NCBI GenBank assembly: GCA_038501625.1
Contig: JAZAYU010000015.1
Span: forward strand, 2,192,991-2,256,990
Origin: Corbicula japonica
Taxonomy: Eukaryota > Mollusca > Bivalvia > Venerida > Cyrenidae
Direction of reading: 5' to 3'
DNA length: 64,000 nt
Shown: in pieces, positions 24,301 through 39,300 of the stretch
Position numbering within the stretch: position 1 is the first letter of the stretch
Layout of the letters: every line of letters starts with the position of its first letter
The notes under the pieces: generated by a model
The model's database searches: none
What the model was told of the DNA's origin: nothing
Seen by the model: the letters and a program-made list of their open reading frames with translations, nothing else
Program-made: the position numbers and the translations under genes

Positions 24301-27300
24301 TCTATGATGGTGAGATTCTGTGTATAGATGACCACTTTACCCTGAAGCTGGCGCCCTCTAGGAACCCCAACCACATAATCTGAAAAAAACAACACAACTG
24401 TATGGAATTTTCTTAACAAGTAATGTATCATTTAAACATCTAATATGGAGATCATTTACTCAATCATGTTGTGTGTTCAAAGTTGAGTTACTACAGAATT
24501 CGATTTCCATTGGATTTTGACCCAGAAAGCAATCTCCGTAAACACCTGTTGCACTGCAGCATTTCACAAGACACCGACAAACAGTTTTGCTGTCAATCAA
24601 ATTTATGTTGCTGTGGGTTCATTCCCCTTACGGATGTTGAAACAAGAACAAAAGTTGTGGCTTAAAGTAAAGCAACCTATAGGTGTGATTAACAATGAAC
24701 AACGTTCTGTCAATTATACTTTCCAACACTATTTCTCTATGAAAATTGTAGTATTATTTTCAAGCAATATCAAGGGGAAAAGATTTTCATTGACTTAACT
24801 TTGAGCAATAGATTTTACCATATGCACACATTTTACTTTACCATGTTTACTATGTGAACAGTTCGGGTATCATGTAAAGCAGCTACAGCGCAAATATCTT
24901 TAAATCTCTGTATCAAATGCTTGTTATAAGTAGTTTTATGTACTTCACAGACTTGATTCTATAACACTTCCATTTGGTTTCAACATTACATGGTCGCTTA
25001 AAGTTGCATTTGAAAGGGGCATAACTCAAGAAAGTTCAAACAGGAGTTATCATTCTTGATGTCACACTAGGCTTTGTTCATGCAGATCATGATATATTCC
25101 AATATTAAGTTAACAGGGCATACACTTTCAAAGTTGAAGTAAAAGTAAGTACCTTCTCTGTCATCATCATCGAATTTACCGACGGCACTGGAATATCCTG
25201 AAATACAAACGAATTACTGATACCATGGACTGGATATACAAAGCACACAAGAAGTGCTACAGTAGAAAACAAAAAGAAAATTTAATATCGGCACTTGTAA
25301 TTATAATGACACACAAATTTTCCAGTAAAATTCAAATTTAGAACCCCGGATAGGCTGATAAACAGACATCTTTTAAAAAAAAGATTAAGTACACAAACCC
25401 ATATAGGAATAGTCATCCTGAGATCTTCCTTCTTTTGTTGCTTGATAGCGACCTGGTCCATCTTCAAAGTTAAAATTGAAAATCTGACCTGAAATCATTG
25501 AGAAGAACTAATATAGGTCAACAACACATATCACAAAACTGATAACCTGAGACTGGACTCTAATCTCAACCATCTGATGGCTGGTCTCTGATCTTACACC
25601 TGGGCTGTGTACTTAAGAACTACAAATATATGTATAAATCCTAGCATCTGAGTCAAACTGTTTAATCAATTCTGTAGTATTTTCATATTAAGCAAGACAA
25701 TTCATTCTTGCCAGTTTGAAGAGAGAAAAAAAGCTTGCATAATCCTGTAACTCTAACTAAATCATGCTTTGTTTTATAAACCTAACTTGCCAGCTGTTTC
25801 TGGATCCAGTTTTTCTAAACAAATGGACAGTGAGTCAAACATATGAAAAAAAATTTAGTAAGTAAAAGTCTTGACTTAACAAGGCTACTTTTGGTTTCCC
25901 AATCTTTCATGTGGGCCTCTAAGGATGGCATAATCAACTGCCTTACTGCCTCTATCCATATACAAAGTTTCACAAACCTACGGTGACTTGCAGACTTTAC
26001 TGACAAAAAAATAAATGACATGAATTTTCTCAAGCCTTAATGCAATCTATGTTTTTGCCAAGCTTCATAATGTGAACTACCTTAGTATCATTTAATTTTC
26101 GTGCATGGCGCAAATGACTATTTTGCAAAGAAATTTATTTGCAAAGTACATTTTGCTTCTTCTCATAGGATAAGATATTGTGGTAAATATTCAAAGGATA
26201 CTGCCTAGCACAATATACATGATTATTACATGAACTATAAATAGACGCAACGTGATTGGTCACACCCCCAAAATAACCGAGTCAATAAATCTAGATATTG
26301 ACCCGCTTTCGCTGATATTGACCTGTCTATAAATAGAATCCGAAAGTTTCCATCTTTTATATTATTTATAGTTCATATATATATATATTTTTATAGTTCA
26401 TGTAATAAAACAGTTATTTACTTATTAGCTGGGAAATATGCTGTTGATATTGACCGCAAAAATCGTTATTGACCTCGGCTATCGCCTCGGTCAATAACGA
26501 TTTTTTAGGTCAATATCACAGCATATTTCCCAGCTAATAAGTAAATAATTGTATAATATTAAACCCTTGCAAAATATAATGATACTACGGTACTCGTGTT
26601 CAAATTTGGAAGTCAAAATATAACAAAAATCCAGGTCAAAGTTACTCTTCAATTGTAAACTGGATTCTGATCAAATAACTGAAGAATGGTTAGATGTAAA
26701 GTAACACAAACTTGTTATGTATAGTGCCTTATCGATAATGTGACAGTCACATGACAGACATGTTTATTGAAATAAAAGTTATCAGCTGTAAGTTTTACAA
26801 ATTTAATAACGCTATGTTTTCTTGGCAAGTTTATTACTGGACAAAATATTTCATTCACTTTTATCTGCCATAAGTTCATTCTTGTCTATATACAAAGAGT
26901 ATCATGTGACTGTCTACTTATCCATTATCAGTTATAGATTGCTCAAATGATCGATTCTCGTGGATAATATCTTACCTTGCCAATACCAACTTCCTACTGC
27001 TCCAATTAAAAGTTGTCGTCCATTCTGTAAAACGTAAATATTTATTAGACCGTTTCTCAACAAAACACATGTTAAAATTTTCACATTAATTATATTTGTT
27101 ATTTGAAAATGAAAACTATGTGATTTAATCTAAATGATATATTGCAGAAATTTTATCAATATCAATTAACCTACTTTCTTACAAAAACATTTTGACTGCT
27201 TTATTACCAACTATAAAGAATATATTAATCGTGAAAGAAAAGTGTTCTTTAATTTAAATAATTATAGCATTATTTTGGTCTCAAGTACTTAAACAATTAT

Positions 27301-30300
27301 TCAGTATGTTTCCTGTTTTACCAGTACACAACACCTGTTTACATAAGTGTTACACAACTGCATCAATGTATTTAGTTATAAATATTTATCATTGTTTTCA
27401 AAGTCCACAAGAGCAACAAGCATCACCTCCAAAAGAGTGTTATTGCAGCTTCAAAATAGGAGTTTCCTCCTTCAAGTTGGAGATGCACAATCTCAGCCAG
27501 AGACCCTCATAACCAAACTATAAAATTTCCCCCTTCATGAAACATTTTTTATGCAATTCAATTAAATAAATTCTGATAATATCTGATCCCCTGCCTACAT
27601 ATAACAAACAATGTATAAACATTGAACAAATTGAATATATTGTCGAAAAACATAAACGCTGTATAAGCAACACTGCCATATGCATTATCAATGTTGTTTG
27701 AAGTAAATTACAGTTATGGATTATTAATGTGTTCTCTGCATTCATAATAAAAGTATTTTGTATTATATACATTTAAATTTTATAATATGCTATTGTGGTA
27801 AAAAAAACCTTTTTTTAATCTGTAGTTTTGTAGTAAACAGATTTGTGCAATATCAAGACAGTTAGAATTATGAAATTATAAAATTTCCTCAGTTTCAATT
27901 AAACTTCATTTGTTATTTTTAGTTCATTAAATATTGTAAATTTATAATATGAAGGTCATAGTAAAGTAATATACTGGTACCATAAAATGTTTATTCTGTT
28001 ACTTTGTATTAGTAGAACCTTCCACTCAAGCGTATTTAGTAAAATAAATAATAATGAAAAATAATATGATTAATTAAACTAATTAGTGAAACCACGAAAA
28101 CTTTTCTTAAGTAAAAAAAAACAAAATAATAATGCTTCATTCACATATCCATCTTGCCTTGTATGAATTTATATACCTTTGACCGTTTTTCCAAGATCCA
28201 AGCAATCAGTTGTTGCCTGAAGCCAAAGACAGTTAAATTTTGATTTGGGGCAACTGTAGTCCCCATGACTGGTTACCCGAACAGACAAGTCTGTTAGGAA
28301 CGTGACAGACAGACTGTAATACTGGCAAACCATTTTAACCCTTTCCTCCAAATATACATGTTTTTACGCATGTGCAACCAGTGTAGATCCAGATCAGCCG
28401 GCATATTGATGCCGTCTGATCAGCATCTGCACTGGTCGCATTTTGGTCAAAAATAACCTAACGAATCAAAAAAGCAAACAGTGTAGATCGTGATCAGGTG
28501 GCATAGATGTGCCAGCTGATCTGGATCTACACTGTTCATCCATGCAATAAAGGTGTATCTATGGAGGAAAGGGTTAAATTATTTTTAACTGACTATACAC
28601 ACTAAACAGTTCACTCCCTACAAGCGTCTTTATCACATGGGCAAACAGTGTTGATCCAGATTAGCCAGCACATCTGTTCCGTCTGATCAGGGTCTTTATT
28701 TATTGAAATTCATTAGGTTATTTCTGACCAAGATGTGACCAATACAGATCCAGATCAGATGGTATGGATGTGCTGGTTGATCTGGATCTCCACTTGTCAC
28801 ACAGGACTGGTGTTAAAATTCAACTCCATATAATTTTTTTTAAATGGAATAAAGGGTCAACAAATAAATAAATAACATGTAGACCTTTGTCATTTTGATA
28901 ATGAATCTATTTCAATTTAATTTCATTAAATTTTGAATAACCAAATGTGGATGCAATTCAGTGGTGTAGCTACTATTAGGCCATGTAGGCCCAGGCCTAC
29001 AAGTTGGAAAAAATGAAGTTTTTCAAAAGGGCGTATAAAAAGCTGGCTACGCCCCTGCAATTTGCTTGTGCAGTGTAGATCCGTATCAGCCAGCACATCA
29101 GTGACAACATATCAGAATCTACACCATTATCTTTTGGTCAGATATAACCTTATAACTCAAAAAGAAAAAACATGGCACTGATGTGCTGCCTAATCTGGAA
29201 CTATACTGTTTGCCTTTAGATAACAGCCATATTCCATGGAGTAAAGGGGGTAAGTTTTGAAAAGTTTCCCTGAAAATTTTGAACCTGTAAAAGCGCCTAA
29301 ACATAAGAAGGCGGATATGTGAATGAGGCTAATACCTCTTTATTATTATGTTATACAATATTAATGATCACAAATTTTAGTATTAATTGTTTTAAGCAAA
29401 TTAAATTTATTAAAAGTCATGTCAAGTTAGATGTATTAATTATTCTTAAATTTATTAATTGAGGCAGTTAAAAAAGAAAATAAAAATATATTTGTGTAAA
29501 AAGTATACCATAAAATTATTACAAAACCATTATATAAGTTTTCAATGAAAATATACTCATAAAAACTTAAGTTTGCAAGTTCAAGAAAACAATTATCTTT
29601 TTTATTCATATTAAAGAAAACCTGAATTTGTTGCTTACATGTCAGGGGTTTGTTAAAAATACCATGGTGCTATCTGGCCTGATTACCTTCTACCTCCAAT
29701 AAAGACTATTTAGGTGATACTAACAACAAAATTAATACATTTTGGCCATAATATCTGCAAAATTCAAAGGTTCCTAAATGACAAAAATTCAGTAAAAATT
29801 GTGTGTGGCCTATACATGAAAGATGATGGTAAAATGGTATGTGTTCAGTTTGCTATGTCTCAAAACACTTGTTTTATAAACCTTACAAAATCTCATTAGA
29901 GATGATGAAAAACAAAGTATCTGCCAGACAAACAAGGCAGTAGCTTGCATCACTGAAACATGGTCTACTGTAATGAACTGTTCCTAGTATTTAGCTTTGT
30001 TATGATTATAACCCTTAACTCGCAAGAAGTGTAGATCCAGATTAGCTGGCACTCTGTGCAGTCTCATCAGAATCTACAATGATCACTTCTTCATCAGAAA
30101 TATTCTAACCAATAAATAAGCAAACAATTGCAGATGCTGACCAGACAGCATGGATGAGCTGGCTGATCTGGAGCTGCACTGTTCACCCATTTGTTAACAG
30201 TCAAATGCAAGGAATAAAAAGGAAATGATCACATTTTTAAAGATCACTTAAGTACTATCTTTAACAACATCTATCGTCACCTTAGTGCAAAAACTGAATA

Positions 30301-33300
30301 AGTACCATGAAATGAGGAGTTATATCATTTTTGCACTTAAAGGTGATGCTAAAACTAACAAATATACTATTATTGCACAAGACCATGAATCTGGAAAAGT
30401 GAAGTGGGGTATGGCCATCGAGAAGGAGCTTTGTACAATAAGGGACAATCTATCCTAAATTTTAATGTGCATTGCTAGAAAGAGAAAATGTATTTATTTT
30501 AAAAATGTGTGCAGGAAATCCAAGTCTGAAAGAAGGTAGGAGAAATTTGAAATGAGGAATGAAATGTTGAACTGAAAATAAAACTTGCAAGCAAGTAACC
30601 AAGGCTTCACCATTCCGGCAACTAAACACACCTAGTCCACACATTCTGTACACTTGCACAGGCAAAAGCTACACAATTAAAAATAACATCAGCTGTTCAG
30701 GCAGTTTTTGTTTCTTCTATCACTTCTTAAACTTCTTCACGAGATGTTGGGACCTACCAGGACATGCTGTGATTGTATGCTTAAAAATAATGAACAGCTA
30801 TCCATGTTATATATTATCTTACTGGGCAGAGCTTTGATGCATAAGGTAAATTCATGAGAGACAATGTCCCTACATGATAAAACGCAGCATGTAAAGACTA
30901 GCTCAGTGATATATTGGAAGAAATACCATGAGAAGATAATAAGTTAAAGTTAATGTGCACGAAGTGAAATGTAAACAGTTATGAACCAAAAGGTTTCTTG
31001 ATTGTTAAAACTTCAAAACTGTTATAAATGCTAATGACCCACTAGCTTTTTGGAAAGCTAAAACTTGTTAACTTATGAATATTCAGTACTGAAGTACAGA
31101 CACTAAATGATTAAGTGGTTGGAGATGCCATGTTATCAGATAAGAGGGGCAGAATATTTGAAATTCTGGCTCACTGATTGAATGGAAAAAATGTGGTGGT
31201 GCTAATTACCTATGAATAAGTGTAACACAACTTTGCTTTATAAAGCAATTGTACTTTCATTAACTCAATCAGCATAAACATTAAAAAAAATATGTGGTGA
31301 TTGGGTGAAGGTGGCAGCAGGGACTTATTTTCAACACTTGTGCATACAAGCAATATTTTTATCTGACCTCTCATGAACAGCTGTTCAACCAAATTAACTG
31401 ATTAAATGAACCCATCTTTGTATCTCATGAAGAAATTTATCAGAAATATATTAATATTGAAACACTGAAATCTACCTGAACAATCTGTCGGCATTAAAAA
31501 GCTCCACCATAACAAAAGCTAAAATTCAAGCACAGCTACAAATAGACAAGAGTATCAAAGCTAAAATCTGCTGAGAGATAAATCTACCACTTAAAATTTC
31601 AAATTTAGAACACTGATGAAAAATAGATCTGACCCTTTACTTCACATGGGCAACAGTGAAGTCCATTCAGGATCTACACTGTTTGCTGTTATATTAATTA
31701 GGTTATTTCTAACCATGAAGTTAACAGACCAACAGTGCTGATCTGGATCTGCACTGGTTGCACATGTGAAGCCATTTAAATTAAATAAAGGGTGAAATGT
31801 AACTCATATATCAACCACTCTGTCCTGTTTAATAACACAGAATCCCTCAATCTACACATTTCTCCATCAGAGAAGTAGCATTTATTCTCATTTTGAGTAT
31901 AACAGTGACTGTATAGTGGTATTGTGGCATTTTTCTTTCAGCAGATTTTAAAATCCCAGTTTTACAAGCCATTTCCAATGTTCTGTAAAATTTTAATGTC
32001 TCTCCAGGATAAAGCAGGAATCATTTCATTATGCAACAAAACTAATAATGTACTATGATACACATATGGCGTGGATCTGCACAGGTGTGTACAAATATTT
32101 ACTTTGCGTATATCGGGATTTGAAGAATCTACCTGGAGAGGCATGTTGTTGTAGTTGTCGTTAAATGTATGTGACCTGTCACCTGTATTCTCTTTACTCT
32201 TTTATTAAAGTCTGATTTCTACAGAAATATTTTTACAGCACCAAACAAAACAGAAATCTTATTTCTTTTGCAACAATTTCAATAATTTTAGCCAACAATT
32301 TATTATGAGGTCATCTTTATTTCCAATGCATAAAGATTAGTTCAATACTCTAAACATCATACCTTTACTTCATACATATGGCTTTGATCCAGATCAGCTG
32401 GCACATCCATGTGTCCAATCTGGATCTATCGATTACTGATGTTGGATACAGTTTTAAGGCACATCATGTACACTTTTCACTTTTACATTAATTACATTAT
32501 TTTTACCTTTATACTGTTTCAACCTACTTTGCACCCTGCAATTAAAACCACCCCACTATTAAGACCTCTTTTATCCAATCCCAGAGGTGGTCTTAAAAGC
32601 AGGGTTTCACTGAATAGAGATAAAGCACGATGACGAAGACAGGTGACAGGTCATTTACATTCTGCTACATGATTTATGTCACTGCACGAGAAAACAGCAC
32701 TCACTTCTGCCAGTGCTACACTGTAGCCTGCCTGGCATGATCCCTCGCGATGGTAGCCCCAGAGACCTCCTGTAAACAAGCGCCATTCGGTATACATCAT
32801 TACTCACTACACAATATTTATGCACACAATACCAATGCTCTGTCTAGTTTGTTGAGATTCATTTTGTACAGTTAACCCTTTCCTCCATATATACACATTT
32901 TACGCATATGCGACCAGAGCTGATCCAGATCAGCCGACACATACATGCCTTCTGATCAGGTTCAGCACTGGTTGCATTTTGGTCAGAAATAACCTAATGA
33001 ATCAAAAAGCGAACAGTTTAGATCCTGGATCTTAACTGTTCACCCATGCATTAAAGGTGTATCTATGGAGGAAAGGGTTCAACCGTTACAAACTAAGGGT
33101 TTCACACAAGACCAACACAACTCCTTCTGTATTTCAATGTTGTTACTGCAGTCTTGCATGCAACCCTTGAACTTGAAAATAAAAAAACAATTTGATGTTG
33201 TCACTGTTGAATTTACTATTATCACTTGCAGAATGAAGATCTGCAGATGAATGTAGAAGAGAGTTTCTTGCATACCAGAAAACCTTTTCCCATGTAGACA

Positions 33301-36300
33301 TCTGTATTGGGAAAAGTATCCCACCCCACCCCCTCCCCCCTTCCCTCTCCATGTCAGGCATTATCCTTTCACTCCATAGGATACGGCTGTTATCCTTGGC
33401 AAACAGTAAACATCCAGAAAAGCTGTTCCATCTGATCAGGATCTACTCTATTGGCTTTAGAGTTTTAGTTATTTTTTATCAAAGAGCAAACAGTTTAGAG
33501 CCTATTCAGATGGTACAGATGTGTTGGCCTATCCGGATCTACACTGTTCGCACACAGAATACTAGATGGGTGTTCAGTTGAACACTTGTGTCGCCCTCTG
33601 GCGCTGTCGGTATAAAAATGCAAGTACAAAAAGGGGCATAACTCCATCAAATGTGACCTTGACCTTAAGAATATACTATCGTCACAAGCGTATTTTCATA
33701 GGGAATATAATTTGAAAGTTTGATGAAGAAATATTAATAAATGGCAAAGTTATAGCCAACGTTAAGTTTTCATATAAAGGGGAATAACTCCATCAAGTGT
33801 GACCTTGACCTAAAGAAAGTGGTATTATCAGGAGCCTGTTGTCATAAGGAATATAATTTGAAAGTTTGATGAAGAAATATTAAGAAATGGCAAAGTTATA
33901 CCCAATGTTAAGTTTTCGTAAAAAGGGAAATAACTCTATCAAATGTGACCTTGACCTAAAGAATGTGGTATCACACGAGCGTTTTGTCATAAGGAATATA
34001 ATTTGAAAGTTTGATGAAGAAATATTAAGAAATGGCAAAGTTATAGCCAATGTTAAGTTTTCGTAAAAAGGGAAATAACTCTACCAAATATGAACTTGAC
34101 CAAAAGAATGTGGTATCATCAAGAGCATGTTGTCATAAAGAATATAGTTTGAAAGTTTCATGAAGAAATATTTAGAAATGGCAAAGTTATTGCCAATGTT
34201 AAGTATTCGTGTCTAAATATAAGTACAAAAGGGGCATAACTCCATCAAATGTGATCTTGACATTGAGAATGTGGTATTATCACGAGCATGTTGTCATAAG
34301 GAATATAATTTGAAAGTTTCATGAAGAAATATTAAGAAATGGCATAGTTATTGCCAACGTTAAGTTTTCATGTCTAAATATAAGTAAAAAAAGGGGCATA
34401 ACTCCATCAAATATGACCTTGACCTTGAGAATGTGTTATTATCACGAGCATGTTGTCATAAGGAATATAATTTGAAAGTTTCATGAAGAAATATTAAGAA
34501 ATGGCATAGTTATTGTCAACGTTAAGTTTTCATGTCTAAATATAAGTACAAAAAGGGGCATAACTCCATCAAATGTGACCTTGACCTTGAGAATGTGTTA
34601 TTATCTCGAGCGTGTTGTCATAAGCAATATAATTTGAAAGTTTGATGAAGAAATATTAAGAAATGGCAAAGTTATAGCCAACGTTAAGTTTTCGTGATGG
34701 ACGGAAGGACGGGACAGACCGACGGACGGACGTACGGACAAAGCGGTCCCTATGTATCGCCGTTTCTTTGATAGGGCGACACAAAAACCCGTATAATATG
34801 ATCTGAAGGTTATAAAGCCTAGATTGGAAACAAGTCTCAAATCTCAAGCATCTCATTGGCTGAAATGGAGACCAGTCGCCTTTCCAGACAATCAGATGCT
34901 TGAGATTCGAGACTGATTGCCATGCTCATTTTTTTTAACCTTGGGCAATTGACTCAAGGGTTAAACTTAGTCACACTCGTGGATCCACTGTGAAATATGA
35001 GTTGGGAAAAAAGTCAAATACAATGGTAAATTTGGTGTTTGATATGCAAGAAAAAGTATCCATCATATAATTTATGCTAAATTCAGATAGAAAAATCTGG
35101 CCCTCTGGAAAAACTGTTAGCAGGCAATAAGTCTGTATAGCCTCAATACTGCAACAAAACAGATCCCAAGGGCCTGATTTTCTTACCAGAACCTCACACA
35201 TGTAAAAATGTCTTACTAGCTGAAAACAATGCCCCTAACATAAATATATTACATTTTTTTTTTTCAATCAGAAAGCATTTGTCAATCCTTTCATTTGCTT
35301 ATGACAGGTATATATTATTAGATCCAGATCTTTTATCTTTTCAAAAAAAGAATACTTTCTCTTTTCCATATAGTCAAATTTCTTATTGGAAACACGCACC
35401 CCTCCCCCCAACCTCCCACCACCCCCTCATTTTACAACCTTATAACAATCCCTAATGACGAAAAAGAAGGCTTGAAAAGCACTCTACTGAACTATTTACT
35501 CCATTCCAACAAGATATTCTTTTATTCCTGGTATTTTTTTAAACAAATTCAAGGAAATTCAGTTCTACAAAAATTGCAGGTGAAATACCATATACTGGGA
35601 TTTTACCAACAGAAAATCAAAGATGGAAGATACAAATAAAATGAAATCTGTATTGTAATAGTTTTGTTAAAATATTTGCTTGCAAATCGTGACTTAATTA
35701 AGAAAAGAATACCATTAGAAAAGAATGCTATTATAATGGGCCACTTGCAAATTTATTTCCCCAATCATCAGCACCAATCAGCACATGTATTCCCTTCATC
35801 TGCAATGAATGCCCTAAACATCAAATTAAATTAATGCCCTGGTTAGCAAATTTATGCTCCCAATTCTGCAGCCCCAATCAGAAAATGTATGCCCCTGATA
35901 ATGCCCTTTATCACCAAATGTATGCCCTCTATCAGCAAATCCATGCCCCCCAATCAGCAAAAATAAGTGTATGCCCCTAATCAGCAATGCCCATTAAGCA
36001 GCAAATCTATGATCTGTATCATCAAATTTATGGCCCCATTCAGCAGCCCTAATCAGCAAATGTATGCCCCGATCAGCAAATACCAATGAAGAGGGTTTTA
36101 CAATGAAAAGCTTGCCATTTTTAATGCAAATGATTTAATGAATGGTTTCAAAATGACTGCTACTTAGCATTAACAATCTAATATGAAAACCATTGATCTA
36201 ATTTTAGTAACACTCAGTTCAAAATATTGTCCAAAATGACAAACACTGACTTTAACCAAATGTTAATCACAGATATCCTTTTGATGGAATGAACACCTTT

Positions 36301-39300
36301 GTCATATGTCACCATAACATGGATACTTCAGTAAAATCGTCTGATTGCTTCATGTTCTAATCCTTCTAGAACCAGTGCAAGAAATATTGATTAAATGTAA
36401 TTCCAATGTAAAAACAATGATTAAATGTAATTCCAATGTAAAATTAATGATTAACTGCAATTCCAATGTAAAAATATTGATTAAATAATTAATTCTAATG
36501 CATTAATATTGATAAATTTCAAAGTCAAAATATTGATTAAATGTAATTCTGATGCAAAAATATTGATGAATGTAATTCAGATGTAAAAATAATGATTAAA
36601 TGTAATTCCTGGGTGAAAATATTGATTAAATGTAATAAAAAAGGAAAAACTATTTATTATAATGTACTTAAAAGGTAAAAATATTGATTTCAATTTAATT
36701 CCAGGGTAAAACTATTTATTTAATGTAATTACAATGTAAAAATATTTTGTAAAATCAATTTACATAATGAACAATAAGACAACAAATAACAATGTTTTTG
36801 TTTCACACATACACAAACATATTAGTATTTAACAATATTTTGAATATATATCTGCTCTCCTGCCTCCCTTCTTCCAACAGTGGCTGGTTCATCTGCTAAG
36901 TGTAGCAAGATTCTGCTGAAAAGGTATCCAACCTTTACTCCATATATTGAAGTTTTATTGCATGTGGGACAGTGTAGATCCAGTTCCATTGATCAGAATC
37001 TTCACTGTTCACCTTTTTATTGATTTAATTTAGGTTATTTCTGACCAGAAAGCAAACAGTGTTGATCCTGAACAGACTGAATAAATGTGCTAGCAGATCT
37101 GGATCTACACTGGTCGCACAAGTGATAAATCTTGTTCATAAGGAGTAATGAGTTAATAAAGTACAAATGTATCATATGTTCTAAGATACAATCCAATAAA
37201 ATGCTTCATATGAATATTTACCATTCTTGTACAAAAAAAAATCTAACAAAACGTAAACATAAGCACAGCAAAGGTCACTTAAAATAAAACAAACAAAATC
37301 AAACAAAACAAAACAAAACAAACATGAATCGAAGATGGTAGAAATGACATATATCAGAAAATGTAAGGAAAAAGAAATTATGATATAAATGTGTGCAAAG
37401 TGTTTCTGAAGCTGTCAAGCTTGGAGGCAAAGCTCAGGTAATGGAGGAATGTAAGCAAAGTAAGCATTGAGTAATAAATGAACAATCAGTTGTCTTAGAT
37501 CACAAAAGGGACAAAAACATAAAGACCAAACAGTAGGTGTCTACAACTTTCTTGTTAGGTGAAGCAGAGTATAACATTAAATTTTGTTTATGATTAATGT
37601 TAATAACCTACTTTTCTTCAAAGCCCCACATTTCTGAACTGGTGCAAATCAGGAGTTTTGTGAACTTAAATTAACCTGCTTTATTTGCAAATATATACAT
37701 TTTATGTCAATTATGTTTCAACATGTTCTCTTGCATTCTGACACACACATACATTAGTGTAAATGAGTACTGGATAAATTCTTCTAACATTTAAAGCATA
37801 TTAGTGAAACAATGTATACTGCTTCTTACTAAAATCATTTAAACAACCTTTCACACTTCACTCATGGAAACATCCTGATATATTACGTTAAGAAGTCAGG
37901 TATTCCAACATTTATAAAATAGAAAAAATTCGCAGTTAATTTTTCTCCTTGTTTTCGTAAATATTTTTTATCCCTAAAATTCAAATAACTTCCATTAACT
38001 TATAAAATTATTATAGACAGAGCGTTAGTAATCCATTATAAACATTTATAATATATAAGAAATCTATTTAAAACAACTTTTAAGCTTGTTTGTTGGGATT
38101 ATTAAGCGACATTAGGTAACATATAAAGCAACATTTCTAACCTATTAGCTTTGAAGTCATGTTAGGTTCAAAACATTGCACAGACAAATTACATTCAATA
38201 TATTCTCCCTTCATATGATTAAAACCAGATTTTTTATAAACAATAAATAACAGTGATAGCTTCTTCAAACATCCTCAAGCATACAAATTATCTCCCTTAT
38301 CAGTTGGCAGCTACCATCTTGTATGGTAAGATTACATATGAATTAAATTGCAGATCATGATATAAATAAAAGAAAATAAACATGAAAAATATCATGAAAT
38401 ATGTGCAATCCCACTTTTTATGCCATACAAAATGGCAGAAAGTCTAAAGCAAGGGAGGTAACTTTAGCTTCTGTGAAAACTACTATTCCTAACTGTTTTT
38501 CATGAAACATGCTAAAATGATATCATTCTGGGGATTTTTTTTCAAACACGGGAGAATTTCTTGAAGGTAACTTGTCCTACAAGTAGCCCAGGGCTCGGAC
38601 ATGCAGGGTACATCCGTGTAACTTTACCTCATTCTGAGTGGACAGAATTAGAAAACATGAACATTAGGTCAACAGGTGACTGTTAGATAATTGACAAATT
38701 ACAAAAACAGTAAATATATAGTAGTTGTTATGAGATTATCTGCTAAGCTTTCAAGAAAATACTATTTGGTCTGAGTTTTTACTGATATTTTGTTCTGGCG
38801 ATACCATTAGAGGACCATGAATATTGTGATAAAGCAGAGCTTCACTACATGTGCCAAGGTTATAAAACTGAGCATGGAAACCAGTCTCAAATCTCAAGAA
38901 TCTGATTGGCTGAAATGGTGACTGGTCGCCATTTCAGCCAATCAGATGCTTGAGATTTGAGACTGTTTCCATTCTCAGTTTTATAACCTTGAGCACATTT
39001 CAATTTAAAATTAAGTAACTGGCAAAATATACTTTGATCTATAAAAAGATACAGTTATTTGGATAGTATCCATATACCTGATAAGGTTATCCGGAAAGTG
39101 ATTTAGCTTTTCATTCCCATCCTTAATAATTATCCCTTTACTCCATAGAGAAGATTTTTATGGCATAGGTAGTGTAGATCTAGATTAGTTGGCACATCCG
39201 TGTCCCTCTGAGCAGGATCTACATTTATTTTCTTTTCATTCTTTAGGTTTTTTCTGACCAAGAAGTGACCAGTGTAGATACAGATCAGATGGCACGTATA

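Noticed and set aside
28169..28351. Possible third alternative exon (HGDYSC..., DCLDLGK) on the minus strand
   Set aside because: It lacks the CQxGxS pattern, and the phases do not match the flanking exons.
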